Shown piece by piece: positions 12,285 through 24,720 of a DNA stretch of 64,000 nucleotides. Below the pieces are notes generated by a model. It ran no database searches. It was given only the letters and a program-made list of their open reading frames with translations, and had not been told where the DNA came from. The DNA comes from Cymbidium sinense (taxonomy: Eukaryota > Streptophyta > Magnoliopsida > Asparagales > Orchidaceae). Within the stretch, counting starts at the first letter, position 1. Each line of letters begins with the position of its first letter. A program made the translations under genes and the position numbers. The DNA lies in assembly GCA_021442155.1 (NCBI GenBank), contig CM038214.1:142328040-142392039 (forward strand). Direction: 5' to 3'.

Positions 12285-12620
12285 AGTCGCAGAGCCTGGG
12301 CTCAGGGTCAGTGAGTGATTCCAGGGCCCAGGCTCAGTGGTATCAGTGTGGTGCCCTGTGGCCCAGTGGGTAGGGATTTAGTATTCAGTAGGGCCTATTT
12401 GGGCTGGCCCAGGATCAATCATGGTCATGACTAGGCCCAGTTGAGAGCCCAGGAGTCAGTGTAGGGCCTAGGGCCTCAGTGGCCCAGTGGTGTCAAGAGG
12501 CCAGGCCTGGTGAGTCCATATAGGACTGAGAGAGTGGCTGCAGGTTGTGGCTCAGTGGCATGACCAGGCTCATGGCCTGTGGTAGTAGGTTGTGGCTAGT
12601 GCAGCCAGGGCCATTTAGGG
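12285..12620. other. C-containing patch with CAGTGG / GGCCCAG words
   Basis: About 335 bp with roughly balanced base use sits inside a satellite that otherwise has almost no C on this strand. Short words recur many times: CAGTGG, GGCCCAG, TCAGTG, GGCCTG. I find no open frame of note and no protein or RNA similarity. Telomere-type words with TC in place of TTT (GGGTCAGGG) occur on its right side (about 12655-12690), so it may be a diverged telomere-variant tract or a separate small satellite. Confidence 0.6.
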
Positions 12621-13414
12621 TTTAGCTAGTTAGGGTTTAGGGTTTCCTAGGGTTTAGGGTCAGGGTTTAGGTTTTATGTAGGGTCAGGTTGGGGTTAGTT
12701 TAGTTTAGGTTTGTGGATTTAGTTTAGGATTTATGGTTTAGGGTTTTTTTTAAAATTACAAACCCTAGAGTTTATTTAGTTTATTTAGTTCATTTTATTA
12801 TTTATTTGAGTTTATTATTTTATTTATTTTAGGTGTATTTTATATTTAGTTTAGTTTATTTATATTTTATTTATTTTATTAGTTTTTTTATTTTGTTTCT
12901 TTTTAGGTTCAAGTTTATTTTTAGTGGAGTTTTATTTTTATTTTATTTTTTAGGATTTTTTATTTATTTTTATTTTTTATTTTAGGTTTATGTTTTTTAT
13001 TTTATTTTTTAGGTTTAGATTTAGGTTTTTATTTTAGGTTTATTTTTATTCTTTTTAAGTTTAGGTTTTGTTTATTTTATTTTATTTTTTATTTATTTTT
13101 TAGGTTTAAATTTGTTTTTAATTTATTTTTAGGTTTTATTTTATTTATTTTCATGTTTTAGGTTTAGTTTTATTTTATTTTAGGTTTCTTATTTTTTTAG
13201 TTTAGTTTAGATTTTATTTAATTTTTTTAAGTTTATATTTTAGATTATGTTTTTATTTTATTATATTTTAGTTTAGTTTAGATTTTAGCTTTTTTTGGGT
13301 TTAGTGTTTTTTTAGTTTAGGTTAGTTTTAGAGTTTTGGGTTTAGGTTTGTGGTTTAGGGTTTAGGTTTTAGGTTAAGGGTTTAAGTTTTAGTTTAGGGT
13401 TTAGGGTTTTTTTT

Positions 13415-13840
13415 AATAGAGAACAAATTAATATTCAACATTTCTTCTTTTCGATTCATCAACCAAGTGGCACCTCAAGTTTTCTAAGACACAAGTGATG
13501 ACATAGATAAAAAATGAGCACCTATAGAGCAAATCAAAACCTAGATAAGTAGAACTCTACTATAAAGACATAGTTCCATAAGAATCGATTATCCATTCTT
13601 CGCCCAATTCATCGAACCACCCCACTCTCGAAAGTGGGATCCATCATCATATCCCCATTCTCTCCTCTCCACCACTGGTCACAGAACCTTCGTTGTTCCT
13701 CCTCAGCTCCATAACCACCACACCTCCATATCGACACACCTCTAGATCCCCACCTCCATCAAATAACCATCACCTCCACCTTTGCTTCCACCGATCTAGA
13801 TCTGCTAGTGATGATGTTCTCAAAGGTTCCTCCATTCTTA
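13415..13840 (-). pseudogene. GR-RBP 3' fragment, copy 3
   Basis: Recognised by DNA similarity to the better copies across the 3' UTR (CATCAACCAAGT..., TTTTCTAAGACACAAG) and exon (CCATAACCACCAC, ACCTCCACCTTTGC). Many 1-5-bp losses in the coding half destroy the frame, and the copy is about 50 bp shorter than copy 9. A T8 run on the + strand adjoins the UTR end. No coding potential. Confidence 0.75.
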
Positions 13841-14967
13841 TGGTTTAGGGTTATTAGGGTTTAGTTACTTTAGGGTTTATTGTTGGAGATTTATGGTTGT
13901 TTTTGGGTTTAGGTTTTAGGGTTTTTTTAATGTTTAGGGTTTAGGTTTAGGTTTAGGTTGAGGGTTTAGGGTTTATGGTTGAGTTTATGGTTTAGGGTTT
14001 AGGGTTTGTGGTTTGGTTTGGTTTAGGTTTAAAGTTTATATTTATGGTTCGGTTAGGTTTGAATTTTTTTAATTAATTAAACCGATAGGTTTATGTTTAT
14101 TTAGTGTATTTAGTTTATTTTTTTTATTTATTTGAGTTTTTTATTTTTTCATTTTATTTAGGTTTATTTTTAATTTTTATTTAGTTTAATGTATTTATTT
14201 TAGTTTAGGTTTTTATTTCAGTTTGTTTTAAATGTTCAAATTTATTTTTTAGTTGAATTTTAATTTTGTAGTTTTAGGTTTTAATTTTTATTTTTAGGTT
14301 TAGGTTTAGGTTTTTATTTTAATTTTTTAGGTTTAGGTTTCACGGTTTTATTTAAGGTTTATTTTTTGGTTTTATTTTATAGTTTAGGTTTAAGTTTATT
14401 TCTAGTTTATTTTATTTTATTTATTTTATGTTTAGGATTAGGTTTAGTTTATTTTAGTTTATGTTTAGGTTTTATTTATTTTAGTTTAGTTTATTTTATT
14501 TAAGTTTATTTTATTTTGTTTTATTTTATTTTAGTTTAGTTTAGTTTAGGGTTTAGGTTTTATTTTTATTTATTTTAGGTTTATTTTTTTTGTTTAAGTT
14601 CTTATTTAGTTTATTTTATTTTATTTTAGGTTTATTTTATTTTAATTTAGTTTAGTTTTAATTTTATTTAGGTTTTAAATTTTTTAGTTTAGTTTAGGTT
14701 TTATTTATTTTATTTTGTTTTTTTTATTTTATTTTATTTAAGTTTAGATTTAGATTTAGTTAAGGTTTAGTAGTTTTAGTTTTATTTTATTTTGGTTTAG
14801 GTTATTTTATTTATTTTTTTAGTTTTATTTAGTTTAGGTTTTTAGCTTTTTAGGTTTTAGTTTGTGTTAGTTTGGGTTTAGGGTTTTGTATTTTAGAGTT
14901 TGGGATTTGGGTTTAGGGTTTTTTTTAGGTTTAGGGTTTAAGTTTAGTTTGATTTAGGTTTTTTTTT

Positions 14968-15400
14968 AACAGAGAAAAATTAGATTCAACATTTCTTCTT
15001 TTTGACTTCATCAACCAAGTAGCACCCAGAGTTTTCTAAGACATAAGAGATGACAGAGATAAAAAATGACCACTGATAGAGCAAATCAAAAACCCTAGAT
15101 AAGTAGAACTGCCTCTAAAGACAGTTCCATGTAGATTGAATTGTTCTTCGCTTTCTCCACCCATCAACTAACCTAGCCTCAGTAGTGATTGACATCATAT
15201 CCTCGATCTTCATCTCCGCCACCACCATGACTGTAGCCTCTATAACTCCTCTCACCTCCATAACCACCACTACTCCAACCACCACCTCCATATCCCCTAG
15301 GACCTCCAGATCCCCACCACCACTATGATAACGCCACCCGCCGCTTCACCGCGGATCGGACTACTTACCATGATGTTCTTTCAAGGTTCAACCCATTCTG
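14968..15400 (-). pseudogene. GR-RBP 3' fragment, copy 4
   Basis: Same piece as the other copies: + strand T9 then AACAGAG, a 3' UTR section with CATCAACCAAGTAGCACC, then CCACCACCATGACTGTAGCC and TCCATAACCACCACTACTCC of the glycine-rich exon, ending at ACCCATTCTG. The coding half has lost several short words around 15120-15200 and 15340-15380, so the frame is not maintained. Confidence 0.75.
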
Positions 15401-16467
15401 TGGCTTGGGGTTTAGGGTTAGTTTAGTGGTTTGGGTTTAGAGTTTAGTTTAGGTGTGGTGGAAGGTTTGGGGTTTAAGGTGTAGGGTTGTGGTTTAGTTT
15501 AGGGTTTTAGGGTTTGTGGTTTAGGGTTTAGGGTTTAGGATTTGTGGTGGTTTAGGGTTTAGAGGTTGTTAGGGTTTAGGGTTTAGGTGTAGGATTTTGG
15601 GAAGGTTTTATTTATTAACCAAATCGTTTAGGTTTATTTAGTTTATTTATTTATTTTATTTATTTTAGTTTATTTTAATTTTATTTATGTTTATTTTTAT
15701 TTTATTTAGTTTAGTCATTATTTTAGGTTTATTTATTTTAGTTTAGGTTTTATTTTAGTTTATTTCTTAGGTTTAGTTTATTTTAGTTGAATTTTATTTT
15801 ATTTTATTTTTAGGTTTCTTTATTTTATTTTCTTTTAAGTTTAGGTTTAGGTTTTAATTTTTTTTTTAGGTTTTAGGTTTTATTTTAGGTTTATTTTAGG
15901 TTTTATTTTTTAATTAATGTCTAGGTTTATTTTAGTTTTTTTTTATTATATTTTGTTTTGGTTAGTTTAGTTTACTTTATTTTAGGTTTAGATTTTATTT
16001 ATTTTGTTTAGTTTATTTTAGTTTTAGTTTAGGTTTATTTTATTTTATTAGTTTAGTCTTTTTTTTAGTTTAGTGTTTAGGTTTTATTTTTTTTATTTTT
16101 TTTAGGTTTCTTTTTTTAGGTTTAGGGCTTTATTTATTATTTATTATATTTTATTTTAGGTTTATTTTATTTTTATTTTAGGTTTAATGTTTATTTTATT
16201 TATGTTTTTTATTTTTTAGTTTAGTTTAGGTTTTTATTTTTTTATTTTAGTTTAATTTTAATTTTAATTTTTTATTTTTTAGGTTCAAGTTTAGGTTTAG
16301 CTTTCAATTTTAGTTTATTTTAATTTTTTATTTTGTTTTGTTTTAGGTTATTTATTTATTTTATTTTGAGGTTTTATTTAGTTTGTGTTTAAGTTTTTTG
16401 CTTTTTCGGGTTTAAGTTTAATTTAGGGTTTAGGGTTAGTTTATGGTTTAGGGTTTAGGGGTGTTTT

Positions 16468-16916
16468 AATAAAGAACAAATTCAGATTCAACATTTCTTC
16501 TTTTCAATTTTATCAACCAAGTAGCACCCCAAGTTTTCTAAGACACAAGCGACGATAGAGATAAAAAACAAACACCCATAGAGCAAATTTAAAACCATGG
16601 ATAAGTAGAATGGTGTCTTATAAAGATAATTTCATATGATGGGTAGTCGACCATTCTTGAGTTTCTCTAGTTCCCATGGAACCATATCCTCTCTTGTAGG
16701 GATCCCACCATGAGCCCAATCTCTCCCTCAGCCACCACCATGGTAACCTCCATAGCTCCTCCACCTCCAACCACCATTGCTTGACCACCACCTCCATATC
16801 CACCGGCACCTCATCCCCACCACCACTGAAGCGCCTTTGCCTTTGTCTCCATAGCCAGATCTAAACTGAGCTTAGTTGTTAGTGATATTCCAATCATGAA
16901 GGTTCTACCCATTCTT
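16468..16916 (-). pseudogene. GR-RBP 3' fragment, copy 5
   Basis: Exon and UTR are both recognisable (CATCAACC-like start with AAGTAGCACC; CTCAGCCACCACCATGGTAA; CACCTCCATATCCACC). The frame is broken by indels. An open minus-strand stretch at 16618-16809 rich in Trp and Val is the wrong frame of the exon, not a protein. The poly(A)-side T-run is reduced to GTTTTAAT here. Confidence 0.75.
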
Positions 16917-18691
16917 AGTGTTTAGGGTTAGTTTAGGGTTTAGGGTTTAGGGTTGTAGGTTTTAGGGTTTAGGGTATAGGGTTTAGGGTTTACGGTTTTG
17001 GGTTTAGGGTTTAGGGTTTTAGTATTTAGGGTTTAGAGTTTAGGGTTTAGGGTTTAGGGTTTTAGGGTTAAGGGTTTAGGCTTGTAGGTTTAGGGATAGT
17101 TTTAGGGTTTAGAATTTAGGGTTCAGGGTTTTTTTTTTAAAACATTTAAGTAAACTAGTAGGGTTAGGTTTTATTTATTTTATTTTATATTTATTTGAGT
17201 TTAGTTTATTATTATTTTTATTTAGGTTTATTTTTTATTTATATTTAGTTTAGTTTTTTTATTTTAGTTTATTTCTAAAGTTTAGGTTTATTTTTTAAAT
17301 GAGTTTTATTTTTATTTTATTGTTTTAGGTTTAGGTTTAATTTTTTATTATTAGGTTTATGTTTAGGTTTTCAGTTTATTTTTTAGGTTCTTATTTTAGG
17401 TTTTATTTTTTAATTTATTTAGGCTTATTTTTTATTTTATTTTATTTTATTTAGTTTAGGTTTATGTTTAGGTTTAGGTTTTATTTATTTTAATTTAGTT
17501 TATCTTAGTTTAAGTTTAGGTTTATTTTATTTTATTAATTTTGTTTTTATTTTAGGTTTAGGGTTTAGGTTTACTTTTTTATTTATTTTCAAGTTTAGTT
17601 TTAGGTTTATATTATTATTTAGTGTTTATTTTAGTTTATTTTAGGTTTATTTTCTTTCTATTTTACGTTTAAATTTTATTTTATTTAAATTTTTTATTCT
17701 TAAGTTGATTTTTTTTAGTTTAGTTGAGATTTTATTTATTTTATTTTAGTTTGTTTTTATTTTTTATTTTATATATTTTTTAGGGTTTTTATTTAGGTTT
17801 TTATTTTATTTAGGTTTAGGTTTTCTTATTTATTTTATTATTTAGTTCTATTTAGTTTAAGTTTAAGTTTGTAAGTTTTTAGGTTTTAGGGTTTAGGGTT
17901 TAGGTTTTAGGGTTTAAGGTTTTAGGTTTAGGGTTAGGGTTAGGGTTTAGTATTTAGGGGTTAGGGGTTAGGGGTTAGGGTTTACTGTTTAGGCCTTAGG
18001 GTTTTGGGTTTTGATGTTTTAGGGTTTAAGGTTTAGGGAGTAGGGTTTATTTGATTTGATTTGATTTTTTATTTTTATTTAAGTTTATTTTTCTATTTGT
18101 ATTTAATTTACTTTATTTATTTTTATTTATTTTTTATTTTAGTTTATTTCTTAAGTTTAAGTTTATTTTTATTTTATTTTTTAGGTTTAAGTTTATTTTT
18201 TTTTTTTTTTTTGTTTAAGTTTAGGTTTAGGTTTTTTTTTTATTTTTTTTAGGTTAAGCTTTTAGGTTTTAATTTTAGGTCTATTTTTAGGATTTATTTT
18301 TTACTTTAGGTTTAGGCTTTGTTTTATTAGGATTATGTTTATGTTTTATTTATTTTAGTTTAGTTTAGGTTTAGGTTTATTTTATTTTGTTAATTTTATT
18401 TTTATTTTAAATTTAGATTTTTTTTTTAGTTTAGGGTTTAGATTTTACTTTTTATTTATTTATATGTTAGGATTAGGTTTAGGTTTCTATTTAGTTTTTA
18501 TTTTATTTTATTTTTATTTTATGTTTAATTTTTATTTTATTTAGTTTTTTATTCTTAGGCTTATTTTATTTTTTAGTTTAGTTTAGGTTTTTTTTGTCTT
18601 TTAGTTTATTTTTATTTTTTATTTTATTTTATTTTTAGGTTTAGGTTTAGGTTTTAGTTAAGGTTTTTATTTTATTTTATTTAGGTTTAAA

Positions 18692-18692
<1 letters not shown>

Positions 18693-18738
<46 letters not shown>
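18693..18738 (+). repeat. (TTA)n microsatellite
   Basis: About 15 perfect TTA/ATT units within the T-rich domain of one monomer. The other monomers have only a few TTTA words at the matching place, so this is a local expansion. Confidence 0.95.
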
Positions 18739-19242
18739 GGTTTTATTTAGTTTAGGTTTAGGTTTTAGGGTTTTAAGGTTTAGGGTTTCATGTTTAGGGT
18801 TTAGGGTTTAAGGTTTAGGGTATAAGTTTTAGGGTTTTACAATTTAGGGTTTAAGGTTAGGGTTTAGGGTTTAAGGTTTAGGGTTTAGTGTTTAAGCTTT
18901 AGGATTTTGAGTTTTGAGGGTTTAGGGTTTGGTTTTAGGGTTATCTTAGGGTTTAGGGTTAGTTTAGGATTTAGGGTTTAGGGTTTAGGCTTTAAGGTTT
19001 AGGGATTTTAGGGTTTAGTTAAGTTTAGGGTTTAGTTTAGAATTTAGGTTTAGGGTTTATTAGGTTATAGTTATGGTTTAGGGTTTAGTTTAGGGTTTAA
19101 GTTTAGGTTTAGGGTTTATGGTTTAGAGTTTTGGGGTTCTTAAGGTTAGGGTATAGGATTTAGGGTTTTGGGTTTTGGGTTTTTTTTAAAAAAATAAATA
19201 AACTAGTAGGTTTAGGGTTTTGTGTTTAAGGTTTTTATTTAT

Positions 19243-19665
19243 AATAGAGAATAAATTAAGATTCAACATTTCTTCTTTTTGATTTCATCAACCAAGCAGC
19301 ACCCCAAGTTTTCTAAGACAAAGTGACGAGATATATAAAAAACGAGCACCCATTGAGCAAATCTAAAACCCTAGATAAATAGAATCGTCTCTCTTATAAA
19401 GATAGTGTTTATAGATGGGATCAATTTCTTGGTTTCTCCGTTCCCATGAACCACCCCGCCTCTCAGTAGTGGGATCCATCATATTCTGATCTCTCCCTCC
19501 ACACAACCATGGCTAACCTCATCTCCCACCTCCACCCTTCTACCACCACCTCCATATCCAGCACCTCCAGATCATGTGACCTTATGATACCTCACCACCT
19601 TAGCCTCCCTAGATCTAGGTGAGCCTAGTTGTGATGTTCTTGTCATCAAGCTTCTGCCCATTCTT
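19243..19665 (-). pseudogene. GR-RBP 3' fragment, copy 6
   Basis: Strongly eroded. The UTR words CATCAACCAAGCAGCACCCC and AGTTTTCTAAGACA are clear; the exon is reduced to patches such as CCATGGCTAACCTCATC and CCACCTCCATATCCAGCACC, ending at CTGCCCATTCTTAGGG. A satellite junction block (about 19183-19210) lies directly before its UTR end, unlike copies 2-5. Confidence 0.7.
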
Positions 19666-21213
19666 AGGGTTTAGGTTTAGTTTAGGGTTTAGGGTTTAGG
19701 GTTAAGTTAGGGTTTAGGGTTTAGGGGTTTAGGTTTTAGGTTTAGGTTTAGGTTTGTGTTTTTAGGTTTTAGGTTTTAGGTTTATTTGATTTAAGATTTT
19801 GGGTTTAGGGTTTGCAATTTAGGGTTTAGAGTTTAGGGCTTAGGGTGTAGGGTTTAGTGTTTATGGTTTAGGGTTTAGGGTTTATAGTTTAGGGTTTTAG
19901 GGCTTAGGGTTTGTGGTTTAGGGTTGTAGGTTTAAGGTTTAGGATTTGGGGTATAGGGTCTTTTTGTATATTAAGTAAATAGGTAGGTTTAGGTTTATTT
20001 AGTTTATTTTTATTTATTTGACTTTATTTTATGTTTTATTTTTATTTAGTTTAGTTTATTTATTTTAGGTTTATTTAATTTTTTTTGATTTTTTATTTAA
20101 GTTTATTTTTTAGGTTTAAGTTTATTTTTTTGTTGAGTTTTATTTTTATTTTATTTTTTAGGTTTAGGTTTTATTTTATTTTTTAGGTTTAGGTTTAAGT
20201 TTTTATTTTATTTTTTAGGTTTAGGTTTTAGGTTTTTATTTTAGGATTACTTTTAGGTTTTATTTTTTAGTTTAGGCTTAGGTTTATTTTTAGTTTATTT
20301 TATTTTATTTAGTTTAGGTTTAGGTTTAGGTTTTTTTTAGTTTAGGGTTTAGGTTTTACTTTTTATTTATTTTAAGGTTTATTTTTTAGGCTTAGGTTTT
20401 TATTTAATGTTTATTTTATTTTATTTTATGTTTAATTTATTTTTATTTAATGATTAGTTTTTATTTTGTTAGGTTTTTATTCTTAGGTTTATTTTATTTT
20501 TTACTTTAGCTTAGATTTTTATTTATTTTATTTTAGTTTATTTTTATTTTTTATTTTATAATAATTTTAAGTTTAGGTTTAGGTTTTTATTTTATTTTAT
20601 TTTTTCATTTTCTTTAGGTTTAAGCTATTTATTTATTTTATTAATAATTTTTATTTTATTTAAGTTTAGGTTTTTAGGTTTTTATGGTTTAGGGTTTAGG
20701 GTTTATGGTTTAGGTTTTAGGGTTTTAGGGTTTTAGGGTTTAGGGTTTTAGAGTTTAAGGTTTAGGGTTAGGGTTTAGGGTTTAGGGTTTAGTGTTTAAG
20801 CTTTAGGACTTAGGGTTTGAGATTTGGGTTTTATTTAGGGTTTAAGGTTAGCAAACTTTAAAGTTTAGGTTTAAGGTTTATAGTTTTAGTTTAGGGTTTA
20901 AGGTTTAGGGTTAGTTAGGTTTAGGGTTTAGGGTTTAGGTTTTAGGTTTAATTTAGTGTTTAAGGTTAGGGTTTAGGGTTTAGAGTTTAGGATTAGGGTG
21001 AGGGTTAGTGTTTAGGGTTTAGGGTTTAGGGTTTACGGTTTATGGTTTATGGTTTTGTGTTAGTTTAGGGTTTAGGGTTAATTTTAGGGTTTAAGGTTTA
21101 GGCTTTAAGGCTTTAGGGGATTAAGGGTTTAGGGTGTACGGTTTAGGATTTTTTTTAAAAAAAATAAAGTAAATAGGTAGGTTTAGGGTTTAGGTTTTAA
21201 GGTTTTTTTTTCT

Positions 21214-21600
21214 AATAGGGGACTAATTCAGATTCAACATTTCTTCTTTTCAATTTTATCAACCAAGTAGCACCCATGTCTAAGACATAAGTGATGATAT
21301 GAAAAGAGAAAATCAAAATAATAGATAAGTAGAACCATCTTTCTTTGTAAGACATAGTTCCATAAGTCGGATCGATTTCTACATTTCTCAGTTCCCATAG
21401 AACCACCCCCCAGTCTTGGATTTACGATCTCTCCTCCTCACCACCACACGTTGCTCCTCCGCCTCCATAACCACCATTGCTCGACCACCACCTCCATATC
21501 CACAACAACTCTAGATCCCCAACACCACTGATCGCCTCCTCCCTGCCACCCTTGGATCTAGATTGAGCTTAGTTGATGGCGATGTTCTATCGTCGAGTCT
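21214..21600 (-). pseudogene. GR-RBP 3' fragment, copy 7
   Basis: The shortest copy (about 387 bp). The UTR side is clear (CAACATTTCTTCTTTTC, ATCAACCAAGTAGCACCCA); the exon side keeps TCCATAACCACCATTGC and ACCACCTCCATATCCA. A minus-strand open stretch at 21212-21406 runs through the UTR and means nothing as protein. As for copy 6, a junction block (about 21150-21180) directly precedes it. Confidence 0.7.
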
Positions 21601-22589
21601 TAGGGTTTAGGGTTTAGGGTTGTAGTTTAGGGTTTAGATTTGTAGGGTTATTTTTAGGGTTTAGGGTTAGGGTTTTTATATTAACTAGTAGGTTTTTTCT
21701 AGTTTATCTTTTATTTATTTCAATTTATTTTATTTATTTATTTTTATTTTGGTTTATTTTTTTATTTAGTTTAGTTTATTTATTTTAGTTTAGGTTTTTT
21801 TATTTTAGTTTATTTTTTAGGTTTAGGTTTATTTTTAGTTGAGTTTCTTTTTTATTTTATTTCTTAGGTTTAGGTTTTATTTCTAATTTTTAGGTTTAAG
21901 TTTAAGTTTTTATTTTATTTTTTTAGCTTTAGGTTTTTTACTTTAGCTTTATATTTATGTTATTTTTGTTTAGGTTTAGGTTTATTTTTAGTTTATTATT
22001 TTTATTTAGTTTAGGTTTAGGTTTAGGTTTAGTTTATTTTAGGTTAAGGTTTAGATTTTATTTATTTTAATTTAGTTTATTGTAGTTTAGGTTTAGGTTT
22101 TTTCTATTTTTATTTTAGGTTTACGTTTTATTTTTTTAGTTTAGGGTTTAGGTTATATTTTTTGGTTTGTTGTTTAGGTTTAGGTTTTAATTTAGTTTTT
22201 ATTTTATTTTATTTTATATTAGGTTTATTTTATTTTTATTTTAGGTTTATTTTTTTTTATTTAGGTTTTTTATTTTTACTTTAGTTTAGGTCTTTATTTA
22301 TTTTATTTAAGTTTAGTTTTTATTTTTTATATTATTTTCTTTTTATGTTTAGGTTTAAGTTTAACTTTAAGCTTTAGTTTATGCTTTTATTTTATTTTAT
22401 CTTTTTATTTTATTTTTATTTAGGTTTATTTATTTTAGGTTTTATTTAGTTTAGGTTTAGGTTTTTAGGTTCTTAGGGTTTAGGGTTTAGGGTTTAGGGA
22501 CTAGGGTTTAGGGTTTAGGGTTTAGGGTTTGGTATTTAGGGTTTAGGCTTCATGGTTTAGGGTTTAGGGATTCTATTTTTTCTTTTTTA

Positions 22590-24720
22590 TTTTTAAATTA
22601 AGGAAACTGGTAAGTTTATGTTTGTTTAGTTTATTTTTATTTATTTTAGTTTATTTTATTTTTTGTTTTTATTTGGGTTTATTTTTATTTTTATTTAGTT
22701 TAGTTTATTTATTTTAGGTTTATTTATTTTAGTTTATTATTTAGGTTTAGGTTTAGGTTTAGGTTTATTTTTTAGCTTAGTTTTATTTTTTTTATTTTTT
22801 AGGTTTAGGTTTTATTTTTTATTTTAGGTTTAGGTTTAGGTTTTATTTTCTTTTTTAGGTTTAGATTTTTTGGTTTTATTTTAGGACTATTTTCATTATT
22901 TTTTAGTTTATTTTTAGGTTTATATTTAGTTTATTTTATTCTATATTGTTCAGGTTTTAGGTTTATGTTTAGGCTTTAGTTATTTTTGCTTAATTTATTT
23001 CAGTTTACATTTAGGTTTATTTTATTTTGTTTATTTAGGTTTATGTTTTTTTTAGTTTCTAGTTTAGGTTTATTTTTTAAGTTGAAGTTTTTATTAAGTT
23101 TTTATTTTAATTTATTTTATTTTATTTTATTTTATTTTATATTTAGTTTTATTTTATTTAGGTTTTATTTTAGGTTTATTTTCTTTTTAGTTTAGTTTAG
23201 GTTTTTGTTTATTTTATTTTAGTTTTATAATTTTTTTAAGGTTTAGGTTTAAGTTTTGGTTTTAGTTTAGGTTTTTATTTTATTTTATTTATTTTATTTA
23301 TATAAAAATTTTTATTTATTTTATTTTAGGTTTTATTTAGTTTAGGTTTAAGTTTTTTTTTAGGTTTAGGGTTTAGGGTTTGGGGTTTAGGGTTTAGGAC
23401 TAAACTTTGGGGTTTACAATTTAGGGTTTAAGGTTGTTGGTTTTTGGGTTTAGGGTTTATGGTTTTGGGTTTAGGGTTTAGGGTTTAGGGTTTTAGGTTT
23501 AGGGTTTAGGGTTTAGGGTTTAGTGTTTATGGTTTAGGGTTTAGGATTTAGGATTTAGGGTTGTAGGTTTAGGGTTTACAGTTTAGGGTTTAGGGTTTGT
23601 TTTAGGGTTAGGTTTTTTTTAATTATTATTATTTTATGTATTTTATTTATTTTTAAATTAAATAAACTAGTAGGTTTAGGTTTATTTAGTTTATTTTTTA
23701 TTTATTTTGGTTTATTTTAATTGATTTTATTTTAAGTTTATTTTAGTTTAGGTTTCTTATTTTGGTTTATTTTTTAGTTTAGGTTTATTTTTTTAGTTTA
23801 GTTTTATTTTTATTTTATATTTTATGTTTAGATCTTATTTTTTAATTTTAAGTAAAGGTTTAGGTTTTAAATTTATTATTTTAAGTTTAGGTTTTTATTT
23901 TATTTTTTTAAGTTCAGGTTTTTATTTTATATTTTTAATTTTAGGTTTATTTTCATGTTTTATTTTTTAGTTTAGGTTTAGGTTTATTTTTAGTGTATTT
24001 TGTTTTATTTATTTTAGGTTTATTTTTATGTTTTTTTTAATTTATGTTTAGGCTTATTTTTAGTTTAGTTTATTTTATTAAGTTTAGGCTTAGGTTTAGG
24101 TTTAATTTATTTTAGGTTTAGGTTTTATTTATTTAAGTTTAGTTTATTTTAGTTTAGGTTTAGGTTTTAGGTTATTTTATTTTTATTTTAGGTTTCGATT
24201 TCTTTTTTAGTTCAAGGTTTAGGTTTTATTTTTTTATTTGTTTTTAGGTTTATTGTTTAGGTTTAGGTTTTTATTTAGTTTTTATTTTATCATATTTTTG
24301 GTGTAATTTATTTTTATTTTAGGTTCAGCTTTTATTTTATTTAAGTTTTGTATTTTTTAATTTAGTTTAGGTTTTTATTTGTTTTTTAAGTTTAATTTAT
24401 ATTTTATAATTTTTTTTGTTTAGGTTTAGGTTTAGGTTTAGGTTTTAGTTTTTGTTTTTATTTTATTTTATTTTAGTTTAGGTTTTTTATTTATTTTATT
24501 TTTAGGTTTTATTTAGTTTAGGTTCAGGTTTTTTGGGTTTAGGGTTCAGGGTTTATGTTTTGGGGTTTGGGGTTTGGGATTTAGGGTTTAGGATTTAGGT
24601 TTTAGGGTTTATGGTTTAGGGTATAGGGTTTTAGAGTTTATGGTTTAGGTTAGGTTTAGGGTTGGTTTATTTAACGTTTAGGGTTTAGGGTTTTTTTATT
24701 TATTTTTATTTTTTAATTAA
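22590..24720 (+). repeat. Two adjacent GR-RBP-free satellite monomers (~1060 bp each)
   Basis: Three junction blocks (22595-22613, 23655-23673, about 24714-24732; core AATTAAGTAAACTAGTAGG with small differences) bracket two intervals of 1060 and 1059 bp. Both intervals run through the same sequence of T-rich words, starting GTTTATTTAGTTTATTTTTA, and both end in TTTAGGG-rich DNA. This is the clearest place to read the basic monomer. Confidence 0.8.

Noticed and set aside
12338..12346. TGGTATCAG, resembling the start of a tRNA-Met primer-binding site
   Set aside because: Only nine bases match, no LTR end lies before it, and it sits in the unexplained C-rich patch; treated as chance.
18061..18252. 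Phe/Leu/Tyr-rich open frame on the + strand (also 22986-23195)
   Set aside because: Direct result of TTTATTTT-type satellite DNA; no start context, no domain.
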